From assembly GCA_003956705.1 (NCBI GenBank), contig QZCP01000113.1:185732-249731 (forward strand): a stretch of DNA of 64,000 nucleotides, in the 5' to 3' direction. Position 1 is the stretch's first letter. Every line of letters starts with the position of its first letter. Below the pieces are notes generated by a model. The model searched no databases, had not been told where the DNA came from, and saw nothing but the letters and a program-made list of their open reading frames with translations. This stretch comes from Brevipalpus yothersi (lineage: Eukaryota > Arthropoda > Arachnida > Trombidiformes > Tenuipalpidae). The translations under genes and the position numbers were made by a program. Below, one piece after another: positions 38,097 to 50,521 of the stretch.

Positions 38097-41084
38097 ATGA
38101 TGCTCCTATTCTCTCACAATCATCATCAATGGTTTTATTTTCTTTTCATCGCCATAAATATAGTCTTTAGCTGTCATACAATACTGACCACTTCACTTGA
38201 ATCGGTATCCAATATATCGGATGGAAAGTTCTTTCGTGAATTTGAAGTTTCACCAGAAATTAGCCCTCATTTTGTTTTATATGATATTTGTGCCCATATC
38301 AATCAACTTCTAGTGCTTGATGACAATCTTTTAATTGCTGCCAAGAATCACATAATACGATCTTCACTTGACTTCAAAGATGATGACAAAAAATTCATGA
38401 AAATATCGATTGGACCTATTCTATACCATGAAAAATGTCCTGTTGCTTCTGAAAAATGTGAATTTTTTCGTAATCTTACCGATGTCAATGCTATGCATAT
38501 GTCAATTGTGAGTCAAAATAATGTAGAAGAGCCAGCATTGATTGTGACTACCGATATCACGTCAGAAAACTACATTTTTCATGTCTGGAACGACTCAAAT
38601 TTTCGAAAAATTGATTGGAAAACTGATATACCCAACTTTTTCATGGAGCCTTATTATATCATGGAGAGCCATACAGAGTCTAGGGCTCTTTCTTTGTTTT
38701 ACTTTATTATTGGTGAACACACTCGTGAACATTTTGACTTTAGCCATCAAGATATTGATAATATCACAGATCACTTGAAATCACAACTCAAATTCCGCTT
38801 TCCAGGTAGCGAAATTATTTATCTAACCTATCGTCCTAAAGAAGCGTATTTGTATAGCTTCGAATCGTCCAGTTGTAGATATTTCCTCATTGTTGAGTTC
38901 GATTACATGTATATATCAGAATACAGAGTTACAAAACTGATCCAGATGTGCATTAATGCGGAACCGAGGATAGTTCATCTAGTATGTGATGGTGCTTGGG
39001 AAGCAACTACAGCATATTTTGAGAAAATGGAATCAACTAGAGATGAACCAGGGAGGCCAGGAATTCTCTATGTAGCCTTCGCTTCTCCTTCTTCTTCTTC
39101 GTCGATTTCTTCAATTTGCCTGTTTTCTTTATTAGATATAAGAATGAATTTAAGATCATATCAAGGTATGGTATTGGAAGGAAAAGAACTGAAAGGTGAA
39201 ACTGGACGGGTACAGGGAAACTGCGAATGGGAAGGAGACTTTTCTTATATCAAATATGAAGGAGAAAATAAAATCAGAAAATTTTGCAATCCCTGGGTAT
39301 TGAAAAGAGGAGAAAAGCCTTACGAAGTTTCTGAGAGGTCAATATTTGGAATATCAGAAACCATCACCTCACTTCATATCTTGCTTGTTGGATACGGTGA
39401 GGGCTTTCAATCAAATGGCAAGAAGATTCTCTTTTTTGGTACAGTGAAGGGTCTTATCTATCGAGTATCTGATGGACAGACTGTTTTCTCTAAAAAATTG
39501 TCCTCCTCATCAATTCTTCCATTCCCAGTTATCTCTTCTGATGCTAGCAAAATAATTTTCGCATCTGGCACAAAACTGATCATCATGCATCTGAACCTTT
39601 GCTCGATTCATACTGAATGTTGGTCATGTATTCTTGCATCCTACAATCAGGATCCACTTTATTGTCATTGGGATGGTTCATCATGCATCGCTCCGTCAAG
39701 CTCTTCTAAAAACACTTCCGAATCTTGTTCACAGAAAATTTTTGATTTTGAGCCCAAAACTGGACCTCTAGCTGGCGGTACAAAGATTGTTCTCAAGGTA
39801 GGGTTTGCTGCTGCTATTAAATTACTCAGTTCTGAATATAATCTGAGAATTGCTGGAATCAAATGCATGCCACGTAAAGTGACCAATGAGACAGTGAGCT
39901 GCGAAACCATGTCTGCCTCTCATCCTGTCTCTGGGCCTATCAAACTCACCATTGACTATGCATCTGAGCACCAAATTTTCAGAATTAATTGGACTACTGA
40001 AAGTGATGCGAATTTTTCATACCTCGAGCCCAAAGTGCTTGAGATTGAGCCTCATTTTGCACCTTTTTCAGGAAACACAAAAATATCAATCAGAGGAATC
40101 AATATTGGCATCGGTTCACAAATCAGTATCTTTCTAGATCGAATTAAATGTTTTAATACCACTGCAGTTAGTCTAGAAACCATTGAATGCTATGCCAGAC
40201 CTAAGCCTCCAATCGACTCCTGGGGCATCTGGCCAATTCCTGTATTGATTTATATTGATGATGAAAGAGTGAAAAATCGTCTTACATTCGAGTACAGGCC
40301 TAATGCAAATATACATGATATTTTACCTATCAGCATATTGGCCTCTTCATCAATAGATCTGACTGTGATTGGTGAAAATTTAAATTCTTTCTACAAGCCT
40401 CAGATGATAGTTTTTTTCCCTGGCCATACGAACCTTCCATCACTTGCCGGAAGTTGTAAAGTTTTCAATACTACTCTTATGTGGTGTTCAAGTCCAGTTT
40501 TGTCTTCGAGATTTTATTCAATTCATTCTCATCTTAGAGCCAGATGTGTTTTCATGAGTTCTGGTGATATACTGAGAAATAAGGTGCATTTTACATTGTC
40601 ATACTTACCCGATCCCATAATTTCTGGGGACATTGAATTAATCCACCATTCTAATGCATCTATATTAGTAATTCACGCCGAAAATCTCACACCAAATCAT
40701 ATTGAGAGATTATCTTTGATCAAAGGGAATCGATCTGTTCCATGTCCTGCGCTACGATGGAAGGACGAAATGATTCTGAAATGTGTTTTTCGAAAAGCAA
40801 ATGGAAGCGATGGACTTAATGAAGATGGATGGCAGATGGGAATGGAATATGGTGGAAAGTATTTTGTATACAATACAATATCATCTCATAAAGATTCTCA
40901 GATGGGAAAATCGGCATCTCAGACTATGGTTATCCTGATATTTTCCTGTATCTTGTTGAGTGTTGCAACCATCCTTACAGTGATGGCAATCAAATTATAC
41001 CACTTTCGTCGAAGGCGAATGGAACTGACTGTTCCTCCAGTTCAATTCAGTCTACTGAGAGATAGAGAGTCTTCTCAATTATGA
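38097..41084 (+). CDS. Sema-PSI-IPT transmembrane receptor with a 30-residue tail (intronless)
   Basis: Single-pass surface protein with a plexin/MET-type ectodomain, 995 aa in one exon. Start chosen at the first ATG of tandem Met codons (38097), which opens a signal peptide (residues 1 to about 27). A divergent Sema beta-propeller covers about 45-500. A PSI Cys-knot (CSIHTECWSC...CHWDGSSC) covers about 501-548. Three to four IPT/TIG domains follow (landmarks EPKTGPLAGGTKI, EPHFAPFSGNTKI and IHDILPISILASSSIDL), then a membrane helix near 943-965 and an Arg-rich tail ending SSQL. No RasGAP (plexin) or kinase (MET/RON) domain follows, and none was found downstream in the window. Many N-glycosylation sequons suit an extracellular role. 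It may bind semaphorin-like ligands or act as a decoy or co-receptor; that role is inference. The Sema domain assignment is the weakest part, PSI and IPT the strongest. Confidence 0.82.
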   Translation: MMLLFSHNHHQWFYFLFIAINIVFSCHTILTTSLESVSNISDGKFFREFEVSPEISPHFVLYDICAHINQLLVLDDNLLIAAKNHIIRSSLDFKDDDKKFMKISIGPILYHEKCPVASEKCEFFRNLTDVNAMHMSIVSQNNVEEPALIVTTDITSENYIFHVWNDSNFRKIDWKTDIPNFFMEPYYIMESHTESRALSLFYFIIGEHTREHFDFSHQDIDNITDHLKSQLKFRFPGSEIIYLTYRPKEAYLYSFESSSCRYFLIVEFDYMYISEYRVTKLIQMCINAEPRIVHLVCDGAWEATTAYFEKMESTRDEPGRPGILYVAFASPSSSSSISSICLFSLLDIRMNLRSYQGMVLEGKELKGETGRVQGNCEWEGDFSYIKYEGENKIRKFCNPWVLKRGEKPYEVSERSIFGISETITSLHILLVGYGEGFQSNGKKILFFGTVKGLIYRVSDGQTVFSKKLSSSSILPFPVISSDASKIIFASGTKLIIMHLNLCSIHTECWSCILASYNQDPLYCHWDGSSCIAPSSSSKNTSESCSQKIFDFEPKTGPLAGGTKIVLKVGFAAAIKLLSSEYNLRIAGIKCMPRKVTNETVSCETMSASHPVSGPIKLTIDYASEHQIFRINWTTESDANFSYLEPKVLEIEPHFAPFSGNTKISIRGINIGIGSQISIFLDRIKCFNTTAVSLETIECYARPKPPIDSWGIWPIPVLIYIDDERVKNRLTFEYRPNANIHDILPISILASSSIDLTVIGENLNSFYKPQMIVFFPGHTNLPSLAGSCKVFNTTLMWCSSPVLSSRFYSIHSHLRARCVFMSSGDILRNKVHFTLSYLPDPIISGDIELIHHSNASILVIHAENLTPNHIERLSLIKGNRSVPCPALRWKDEMILKCVFRKANGSDGLNEDGWQMGMEYGGKYFVYNTISSHKDSQMGKSASQTMVILIFSCILLSVATILTVMAIKLYHFRRRRMELTVPPVQFSLLRDRESSQL

Positions 41085-41366
41085 GTTGTATCTATGCTTT
41101 GATAAATATCTACTGTTGTTTTCAATCCTCCATTTTTGGGTAAAAAGTTTTGTGATAGTCGAAAAAAAAAATTCATGATTAAAATTCTCATCTTTCGATG
41201 ACAAAATTTCGCTTAATCAACAAACTGGAGGGAATCCAACCCTCTCAATATGTGTCGATTGCTAATTATAAGATGAACTTTATCGTCAAACTATAAGGTT
41301 CTTATTTTACTTGTGTATGATGGAAAATTTTTATCCTTTGAGCTATCTTGTAACTGGTGCTCATAG

Positions 41367-41388
41367 AACACAGCTACGTAGCTGTGTT
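41367..41388 (+). other. Perfect 22-base palindrome in the receptor 3' region
   Basis: Both halves read AACACAGCTAC on opposite strands, so the RNA could fold into a stem of about nine pairs with a tight loop. It lies 280 bases after the stop of the Sema-PSI-IPT gene and before its candidate poly(A) signal, so it is probably in the 3' UTR. Confidence 0.5.
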
Positions 41389-41455
41389 ACAGAATAGGCA
41401 CAAAAGCTGTGAGAAGCTTGTGATGATTGTCTGATGCTTGATCAAAAGTGTCAAA

Positions 41456-41461
41456 TAAACT
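41456..41461 (+). terminator. Candidate polyadenylation signal of the Sema-PSI-IPT gene
   Basis: AATAAA about 370 bases after the stop codon, plausible for the 3' end of the mRNA. It is placed by position only. Confidence 0.4.
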
Positions 41462-42207
41462 TCAACAGTTGTTGGAATTCCAAAAATTAATCGAAAGTCC
41501 ATGTTGGTTTCAAAGATATCGCTATTGTTGATCTTATGAGATTATGAAAACAGAATGTCATATCCCCAAGTTGATGGAAGATCTGAGCTCAAATCATTTG
41601 AATGATTCATTTTGAACAGAATTACCTTCTTTATCAGCTGAAATTATTTACTATTTTATTTATTCGATTTTTGAAATGTTTCTCTCAAAGTGGAGAGTTT
41701 ATTTCAATTAGTTGATTCTCTGGCTGATAACCGATACAAGTAGAATTTTCCCGAATCAATTCCATTTTCAAAATCTTACAGTTACAGCTAGTCACAATTA
41801 TTTCGCAACAATGAGTCAAATTAATTCCCTCTTCAAGCTTATTCGTGATAATGTGGTCCACTTGATTGCAATTCTCCATAGTCCACCACCTCATCAATTA
41901 AATATATCAATTATCAATGGTTACTCTCATTTTTTCTGATGATTTTTTTCGAAAAATTATTCCGAATCAATTCACTTAACGATCATGTTCAGTCTTCTCC
42001 CTGACTTTGTGGAAATCTTTGCAGCACACATTTCTATTATTCTAATTACTCTCAAAGCTCACCACTTGTTATACTAAAACGAAAAAATCATGATCAATCC
42101 AGTCGTTGCCATTGCTTGCAAAGCTCATGACACAGTTTTTTTATCGATATTCTTCAAACTATATCAACTTTTTCCATTGTGATCCCTACAGTTTGCTATC
42201 TGTTCGA

Positions 42208-42659
42208 ATGTATACAAAAATGTTCATCTCCACTTTAATCTTGTTCATGATGGTCTGTGTTGGTCTAAGTGAATTCGAAATGACTGAAACTCCAAACGAA
42301 ACGGTAGAAAATAGATACAGAGACAGTGAGAAACACTTCTATGGTAATCACGGCAATACTGGCCATCCAAAAGGACCCAATCATCAATTCATGGGCCCCG
42401 ATAAAAATCCTCATCACAATGGTAATGGACCACGTCAGCCAAATAAGCAAAAGCCGGGCTATCATCCTCAAGAGCATAATTATTATGATGATAAGGGTAA
42501 GTTGAGATGCTGAGAGAAGATTGAATACCATTTGTTACCAATTGGGCAACTAATTGATCATAAAAAACTGTTACAGATGATTGGAACAATGTTCATGGTG
42601 ATCTTGGGTGCTATGGCTATCAGTGTCCAATCTTCAAGGATTCAGTTAAAGAACTTTAG
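42208..42659 (+). CDS. Small secreted His/Gly/Pro/Asn-rich protein (2 exons, function unknown)
   Basis: I do not recognise this 123-aa protein. Exons: 42208-42496 (donor G|GTAAGT) and 42577-42659 (acceptor TTACAG), phase 1. A clear signal peptide (MYTKMFISTLILFMMVCVGLS) leads into an acidic segment with one N-glycosylation sequon (NET). A low-complexity stretch rich in His, Gly, Asn, Pro and Lys follows (about residues 43-92), then a short acidic, aromatic C-terminus. Its only two mature Cys residues form the pair CYGYQC. An AATAAA follows 63 bases after the stop. Such composition is seen in some secreted antimicrobial, metal-binding or cuticular peptides, but no assignment is justified. An in-frame start exists at 42106, but only the one used here gives a signal peptide. 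Confidence 0.72.
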
Positions 42660-42721
42660 ACAACCAAAGATCAAGAAGCGAGAACTCATCGATGCTGATT
42701 AAAATGCAGATTGAATATGAC

Positions 42722-42727
42722 AATAAA
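42722..42727 (+). terminator. Polyadenylation signal of the small secreted protein gene
   Basis: AATAAA 63 bases after the stop codon of the second exon, consistent with a short mRNA. Confidence 0.6.
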
Positions 42728-44278
42728 TTGGAAATCTTCTTCAATGAAGTTATATGAGAATGCAATCAGTATCCAATGAAATCAGTCAATGTCTGAGTTT
42801 TTTCAGTGAATAAATTCGCTCATTAACACTCGTTTCAAAATTTTTGTGCTTAATTTATCTAGCTTTAATTGTAGTGCTATCATTTTGTCATACATTTCAT
42901 GAGTCCATCGAAGATAGAATTAATTTGAGCCATTTTACTACAATTCTCAGTCACAATCAAACAAGTCATTGGAATCAGATAAAAGTCGTAAAAATTATTT
43001 CGAATAATAATTTTGGAATGATTTTTCAAGTCATTTTTCCATCCTCTCCTAAACTTAACTTAAATATTCAAAAACATGGAAAAAATTTTATCAATCATCG
43101 AAATATTTGACGACTATTTAACAGAATCTAGTTCATCTTATTTTTTACCAGACGACTCGATTCCAGTTCATTTGTAAGGGAACAGAATTAAAACGTTCAT
43201 GACCATCTGTTGATCTGGATTTTTCCAAGCAACCGCATTATTTGAAAATGTTAACCTGCTTATTTCATGTTGCCTTATTATTCACTATTCAAATGATTTT
43301 GTATCTATTTGAAAAATTTAGTTGATCTTATAGAACTTAAGCTCAGCCGAAAAATTTTTCTAATTAATTTCAATTAATAGAGCTACTATCCTGTGGATAA
43401 AATTCCACCAAACAGCTAGTTATAAGCTAGAGAAAAAATTTCATCGTTCAGAAAATTTTCATCCTGTTTCGTTCAAAACTCATCAATGAATGTGGGTATC
43501 TCTAAATTTTCACTTTAGATGGCACCGGGCACCTGTTATTGCTGGTTAATATTTTAAAATCATTTAAAATTAATGCATAAAAGCATCATAATGACGCTCA
43601 CAGGTTATACGAATTCATATGTTGAGGAATCATCTGATCATCATCAAATCATGCGATAAAGATGCAAGTTGTCTTATCATGATCATATTTCGGTTATTGA
43701 TAAGCTGAAAAAATACGAGAATTTTATCCAATTTAATTCGTCCGAGTTAGCGGTAGTCCATCATTTATTACAACCCAATAGTTGCTCTATATCATACTGA
43801 TTTACCTCAAATTATTCGATTGAATCTCGAAAACGAACAACTAATTGCTCAGAAAAGCTTCTTGTAAAATTATTAGATTCTAATCAATGCATGTACCGGT
43901 ATCAATATTTTAGACGGATAACGTTGCTGAGAACCTGAATACAGAGTATATCCAACAATGAAATACCTGAATCCAATGATAAAGTCGACAAAAGAGAATT
44001 ATTATTATTAAAATCGTTTGGACATATTTAGGCTTCAGGGAAAGTTTTATAGGCATAAGTTGTAGCTGTAAAAAAGATTTGCCTCTGAAAGCTGATTTCC
44101 TCACACCTAAGAATGAAAATGAGGTATTCGAAATAGTTCTATTGCTTTCCACCTGAGACCATGAGCCTTTGAATCTGATTTCGGGTTCAAAGAATCAGAA
44201 CTTTAAATCCCAAAGAACTTTCAAGTAGGAGGCTGATAGATTGAAATGAAAATTAAAATGGGGGAAAAGGTGTCTGAT

Positions 44279-44323
<45 letters not shown>

Positions 44324-44896
44324 AAAGAGGGAGAGCAATTGAGTGAGACTTGACGAATGGATCTTCTCTCGGTTTCGGCCTCACATTCAAGCTGAAGTTT
44401 GAACGAACTTGATTCGTTACATGAATTCAAGTGTATCAGCAGATGAATTGATTGTTTTGAAATTGTCGATTATCAGGAAAACTTTCGCATAGTTTGTGCA
44501 TTTCTAGTGTGTATTTTTTGGTGTAAAATTCCTTGGATATTTTCCACTACTCCATCAAAAAGCGAGTGTACATCACTTGGACCGTTCGTTTGTTTGTGTG
44601 TATTGTCTTGACCAGAGTGATTTGAAAAATGGCTCTGGTCACAGGCCATCGAAGGTTTGATTCTTTTCCACATCAATCGAAACCTCGAAATTCTCTCATG
44701 AAAAAAGGTAGGCATAAGTCGTTGACAATATCCTTCACCTCAATTAGCGATCAATAGTGATGAATATTTCACTGATGTTTTTTCTCCATCTCTCTCTTTC
44801 TCATTGTTCTGAATGGATTCAGGATTAATTTATTCAATCAAAGACTCCTCCAACTGTTCTACTACTCCAATGTCATCATTCTCCAAGAAAATTAAA
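42728..44896. other. Intergenic region before transferrin
   Basis: AT-rich, with one GA array. Any 5' non-coding exon of transferrin may be here. No gene is seen. Confidence 0.5.
44279..44323. repeat. (GA)n microsatellite
   Basis: About 22 units, about 570 bases upstream of transferrin exon 1. Confidence 0.95.
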
Positions 44897-47690
44897 ATGA
44901 GTGATCTATCAAGAGAACGAAAATGGGCCATCCCACAGTATCAATATATTGCCATCCTGATTGCAGTGATTGTATCATTTTTTCTGGCAACAACTCATGC
45001 CCAAACTCGAAATGGATTCTGTAAGTAAAACATTTTGACCATTAATTTTCCTTGTTCATAGGATTTCTTTGCATTGGAGTAATAATAATCAGGAAAATTA
45101 GTATGCAAAAGTGAAACATGCAGTTGCAAAACATTAAAAATTTTTCGGGACTTTTTTTCTCATGGCTTCCGAACTCTAATGATCAACTTCCCAGTGGAGA
45201 TAATGTTAGCGTGTCCAGTGAGAATTCATCAGAAGAAAAACGTGAATAATTAGTCTTGGAGCAGTTCTTGTGGTAATTTTTCCTCCCCATCACACGACTA
45301 ATGAGAAAAATTGAAGTGTTCAGATAAATTTGATGGATCTCACTTTTATTGATCATCATCAACATCTTCTGATTCACTGTTTTAGCTGATCATTTAGCCA
45401 AAGAAAATCAATCGGAAGTGTTAGAACGTGAAGTAATTTGTAAAGATTACCTCATCACTTCACTTCATGTTGCATCTGCATGATAAAAATATATATGCGA
45501 TGACCACGCTGGGATGCAATTCAGCATCTCATCAACACATCCGATGACCAGCATCATTTCGATTCGTTCCTCATTGATCCCGATCCAATCGAGTGGTAGT
45601 CGAAACCTATCGAAATTATACTAACCTTAGAAAACTATCAGAAACATATTTCCGACTATCTTGGAACTTAATTTCATAGGCCTCAGCATCTTTTTTCCCA
45701 AGATATTAGAAAATAATCGCTCAGCTGCTTGTACATACAACAGTATCACTTACCGCACTTGAGTTAACTAAGCAAACGAGTTAATGAAAATAGAACTAGT
45801 TTGGATTGTTTTTCAGGCCACAATTGAGCGGAAAAGTGAAAGTGAACAATGATGAAGTATCACGAAAAAGCGTGCTCAATTCAGTCTCATCCCTCTCTCT
45901 CTCTCTCTCTCTCTCTCTTACACTTTTTTTTCTCTTTCTTCTAGATGATGAACTAGAACTATTTTTTTCATCATCAATCGATTGGCTAAAATAATAGTCT
46001 TGAAGGTCAAAAACATACTCTTAAGCATACTTGAACCCAATTTCAATTTACATTCCACTGATAGTTTGTTTTCAATCATGTCGATCGAATGTTTAGCCTG
46101 TTGATCATGTATTTGTTAGGCTAGTTTGTAAGAAGACTTACACTTTCTACTCTTGTCTCAATTTGCATAGTTGTTGAAAAATTCCTCTTTTTTTGCTCTC
46201 ATCTCTCAATTGTTTTTGCTTTAACAAGTGCGAGTTCAAGTGGACGAACATCTCATATCAGCATTAGATGTAGCATTCAATTAAAGATCAATTGTCCACA
46301 TTTTATCAGGTCTACAGTGAGAAACCCCTACTCGATATGCTCGCCCTTATGCTCTATGCTCTATTCTTTGCTTAATTTTGTCAAAAAATCATCCATAATA
46401 TTACACTGATCACCAATACACTTCACACTGGTACACATTTTTTTCCGGTGTGAATGAATGGATGGAAAAAATGATCTTCGTGTAAAACACAGCATGAGAA
46501 ATACACTTTCCAGCCATCAAACGCCTACCTGATACCTTGAAACTTGGGCAAATATAATGGAAAAAGAGTGGGAATCTGGTTAAGGAATGGAAGCTATCTC
46601 TCTTTTATGAGGCAAAGTAAGTTAGCAGGGAATCAAGAGCAATGTAATCAGAAAGAAAGAGAGAGAGAAACCTGTTGTTGGAAAAAATTCATTTTAATTC
46701 TCATCAAGAGAGAACTTCATCCTCTCTTCTGGAGGAGAGCATTTTTTTCATTGGAGAAAAAAGTGCCTCTTGGCTTAATATTCTGGAAGGAATTTTCTTT
46801 CCGCTTGCTAGCAAACAGTGGCTATCGATAAAGTGTGGTCAGCTGGGATAGGAGAGAAGGAGAGAGAGAGAGGGAAGCCCTTGATGGTCAAGAATTGTGA
46901 AAAAATAATTTCAAATGGGTGTTAATTGTTCTAATATCATTGGTCATGTCTCACAATAGGCTTCTGGCAGGGAGCTGGATGGATTCTCGTCTTGAATGGC
47001 CAACAGGTGTATTGAGGGCTATAGCTTCCGCTTTTAGACTATTTTCATGAAGCAGCTTGTTCAGATTATTAGCGAACTGATTGATAAGAGTTCTAAAGGG
47101 TATGAGAAATCGGTGGTAGAAAATCTATCTATAAAAACTAATTGAGAGTTTTTGAGACATTGGCACTGAGCTGTGTTTGCTTGCCGTTTGGTGATGAGTG
47201 ATATATTTTGAGTGTTCATTAGGTCAAAATTTCATCAAACTTCGATGCCTAGCTGTGTTCAAACCCTAACAAATCACATAGTTATTTTTTTAGTGAGAAA
47301 TCATCATAATAGTCACTCTGTTTTGGAGACACCTCTTCACTCATCTGAATGATCTTCTTCGAAATCTTATGAATTCCACGATTTAGATGCCTTTTTCACA
47401 CAAAACGTGAATATTATTTTGCTTCCTGACTATCAAATCAATAGCACGGAGTCATCCTCAACACTTATCGTCTGCAAGCGAGAACGTGCATCCAATTCGT
47501 ATTGTAAACGAATATTTGAGCAACTTTTGTATCGAAAGTAGAATATTGATACCCTATTGAGAATGACCTTGTATTGGTACTTGTTTTTATTCCTCTTATT
47601 AATTGTTATTTTTCTTATGAAAACCTTATGAAATAGAGAGAGAGAGAGGTCGATTCTTTAGTCAGCTTTTTTTTCGCGCCTTTTCATCAT

Positions 47691-47753
<63 letters not shown>

Positions 47754-48140
47754 NNNNNNNNNNNNNNNNNNNNNNNNNNNNNNNNNNNNNNNNNNNNNNN
47801 NNNNNNNNNNNNNNNNNNNNNNNNNNNNNNNNNNNNNNNNNNNNNNNNNNNNNNNNNNNNNNNNNNNNNNNNNNNNNNNNNNNNNNNNNNNNNNNNNNNN
47901 NNNNNNNNNNNNNNNNNNNNNNNNNNNNNNNNNNNNNNNNNNNNNNNNNNNNNNNNNNNNNNNNNNNNNNNNNNNNNNNNNNNNNNNNNNNNNNNNNNNN
48001 NNNNNNNNNNNNNNNNNNNNNNNNNNNNNNNNNNNNNNNNNNNNNNNNNNNNNNNNNNNNNNNNNNNNNNNNNNNNNNNNNNNNNNNNNNNNNNNNNNNN
48101 NNNNNNNNNNNNNNNNNNNNNNNNNNNNNNNNNNNNNNNN

Positions 48141-48229
<89 letters not shown>

Positions 48230-49317
48230 TATGTCTCCATTGGACATCATCACGTATTCACACATACTTTAAAAAATTTGTGTATACGTGCTGATAGGTC
48301 ACAGTCTTGAATCAGCAAGTGTTTCCTTGATCACATGCTGAACGTGTCATGTAGCTGATTGTGATCTATTTTATTCTAATAATGTTTGATACAATATTTA
48401 TATGATCTATGAAGAGGAGGTCTTTCATCTTGTAGAGATCTCATTAAAATGAGGACAGTGACATTTTTTTCGTCGATTTTTGGTTTCACCAAGAATTTCA
48501 TGAGCCACAAAGTATTGCTCAGTTCCGTTGGAAATTACTATCATGAAATCTTCTTCGACTAATGATTTCATAGCATTTAAATCGTCCCACGCCATGTGTG
48601 AAAAGACTGATCACCATCATTGCTCACATCGTAACCAATCGAGTCGATAGCAAAACTTACCGGAATTTCGAATTGAATTCGTATGACTAAGACTAGTGAC
48701 CGGAATTTCATTCGTCACTTGTTGATGATGACTTGGAATTGCGTTTCTATTTATCATCAAGATTGGTAATTTCTGACGAAAGGAATGAAATAACTCTAAT
48801 AGCCCATGTCATATGAGCTGAAGTGGTTCATTTCAAGAGATTTTCTGAACATTACGTGTTTTTCTTGGCGGGTCCCGTAAAACTTCAGAGCCCAAGAGTG
48901 TGTGTATATTAATGGTACGAAGTGAGGAGATAATGTTCATTACCGAGTGTTCCCTCTCGGTTCTTAAGATTTTTGATTATTTTGCCGTTGCCCATGTCTC
49001 ACACAGTGGTACTCAGCATCTTTGGGAGTTGGTCAGAATGTTGTATGAACACCGAAAACATACCTAACATTCCCGGTGATTCATAATTCCCCTTCCACAT
49101 CAGATGGTGGCACTCCTACGTGAATGAGTTTTTGCATTGTATGAACGAATAGAAATATTCCAAGAGAAAGAGAAAGCGAGAGAAGAAAAAACGGAAGAAG
49201 GAAGACAGAGGGAAGATGTTCCCTCTCTCTAGGTGAAGATATATAATATTGCCTCGAGAAATCGGTTGTGCATGAGAGATGAATGATGATGATAATACCA
49301 TGCAAATATAGTCAACA

Positions 49318-49384
<67 letters not shown>

Positions 49385-50455
49385 ATAGTCTCCATCAATT
49401 AGTTATTCAAGAACGCCTCATGATTGATGAGATTGAATCACTGGGGCAGTGATTCTGGTGAGCATGATGCAATCAATGACTGTTCTGTGGCTTATTATCG
49501 GAAGAGGATGTTTTTCACGGAAGAACTTTTTCATATCGGCTGTGTTTTAGAAAACAGATTCATTATGATCTGAGCTTCTCCTATTTATACTTCAGTATTT
49601 TCATTTCATTTTTTGAAAAGAGAGACAGAGGAGTAGAGACTGGGAAAACATAGCAAAGCACCTTTTCATGGTCAATGATGGTAAATGTTTGAAATCTTGA
49701 ATCAATTTGCTCTTACAAAACAAAGGGTCAACTCAATCATCTCATTGTGAATGATGATTAACAATTGATTGTGGGAAGAGATGTAGGGAAAATTTTTTGC
49801 TTTTTCTCAAGAGAAGGCTTGGTTTCTTAGAATCATCGTACGAAAATGAATGGAAAATAATTGATAAATTATGATACTAAATATGAGGTAATGGAAAAAA
49901 GTGTAAATACGGAAACTAGAATCTATTGAATTTTATTATGACGAAAGAAGAATAGCATCAAAAATAATAGCTCTTCGTTGAAACATAACGGAAAATGAGT
50001 ATATGATCAGTTTCAACCCAAAAATAGATCTTTTGAAAATTTTCATGGAAAAGAATTTTTCTTCAATCAAAGAAGGAGATACTTTTCCTATTGATTTGAT
50101 TTTACCTCACTTTTAAATCTGTTTACTAATTTTCAATCAATTTTAGTCAGAAAACTTGTAAACAAGTCATATTTGACACATTCAAAGATGTTGATCAGAG
50201 TGTTAGCTTCCATTTTTGATTGGACAAGAATATCCTTTCCAATATGTAAACTCATTTCGTCCCACATCATGGGATTAGGTATCAAAATTTCAAATATCAA
50301 ACTTTCACTACCAAAACTTCAACCTCCTTCCCATTCGTTCATATGCATATAGTTCTAAGCCCTTCTCTTTCTACTTTTTCATCTTGACCATCGTTCACCT
50401 TGGAATCTTGGTGTTTGCCACAAGACCAGCATCAAACGAATGGGATGAATTAAGT

Positions 50456-50521
<66 letters not shown>

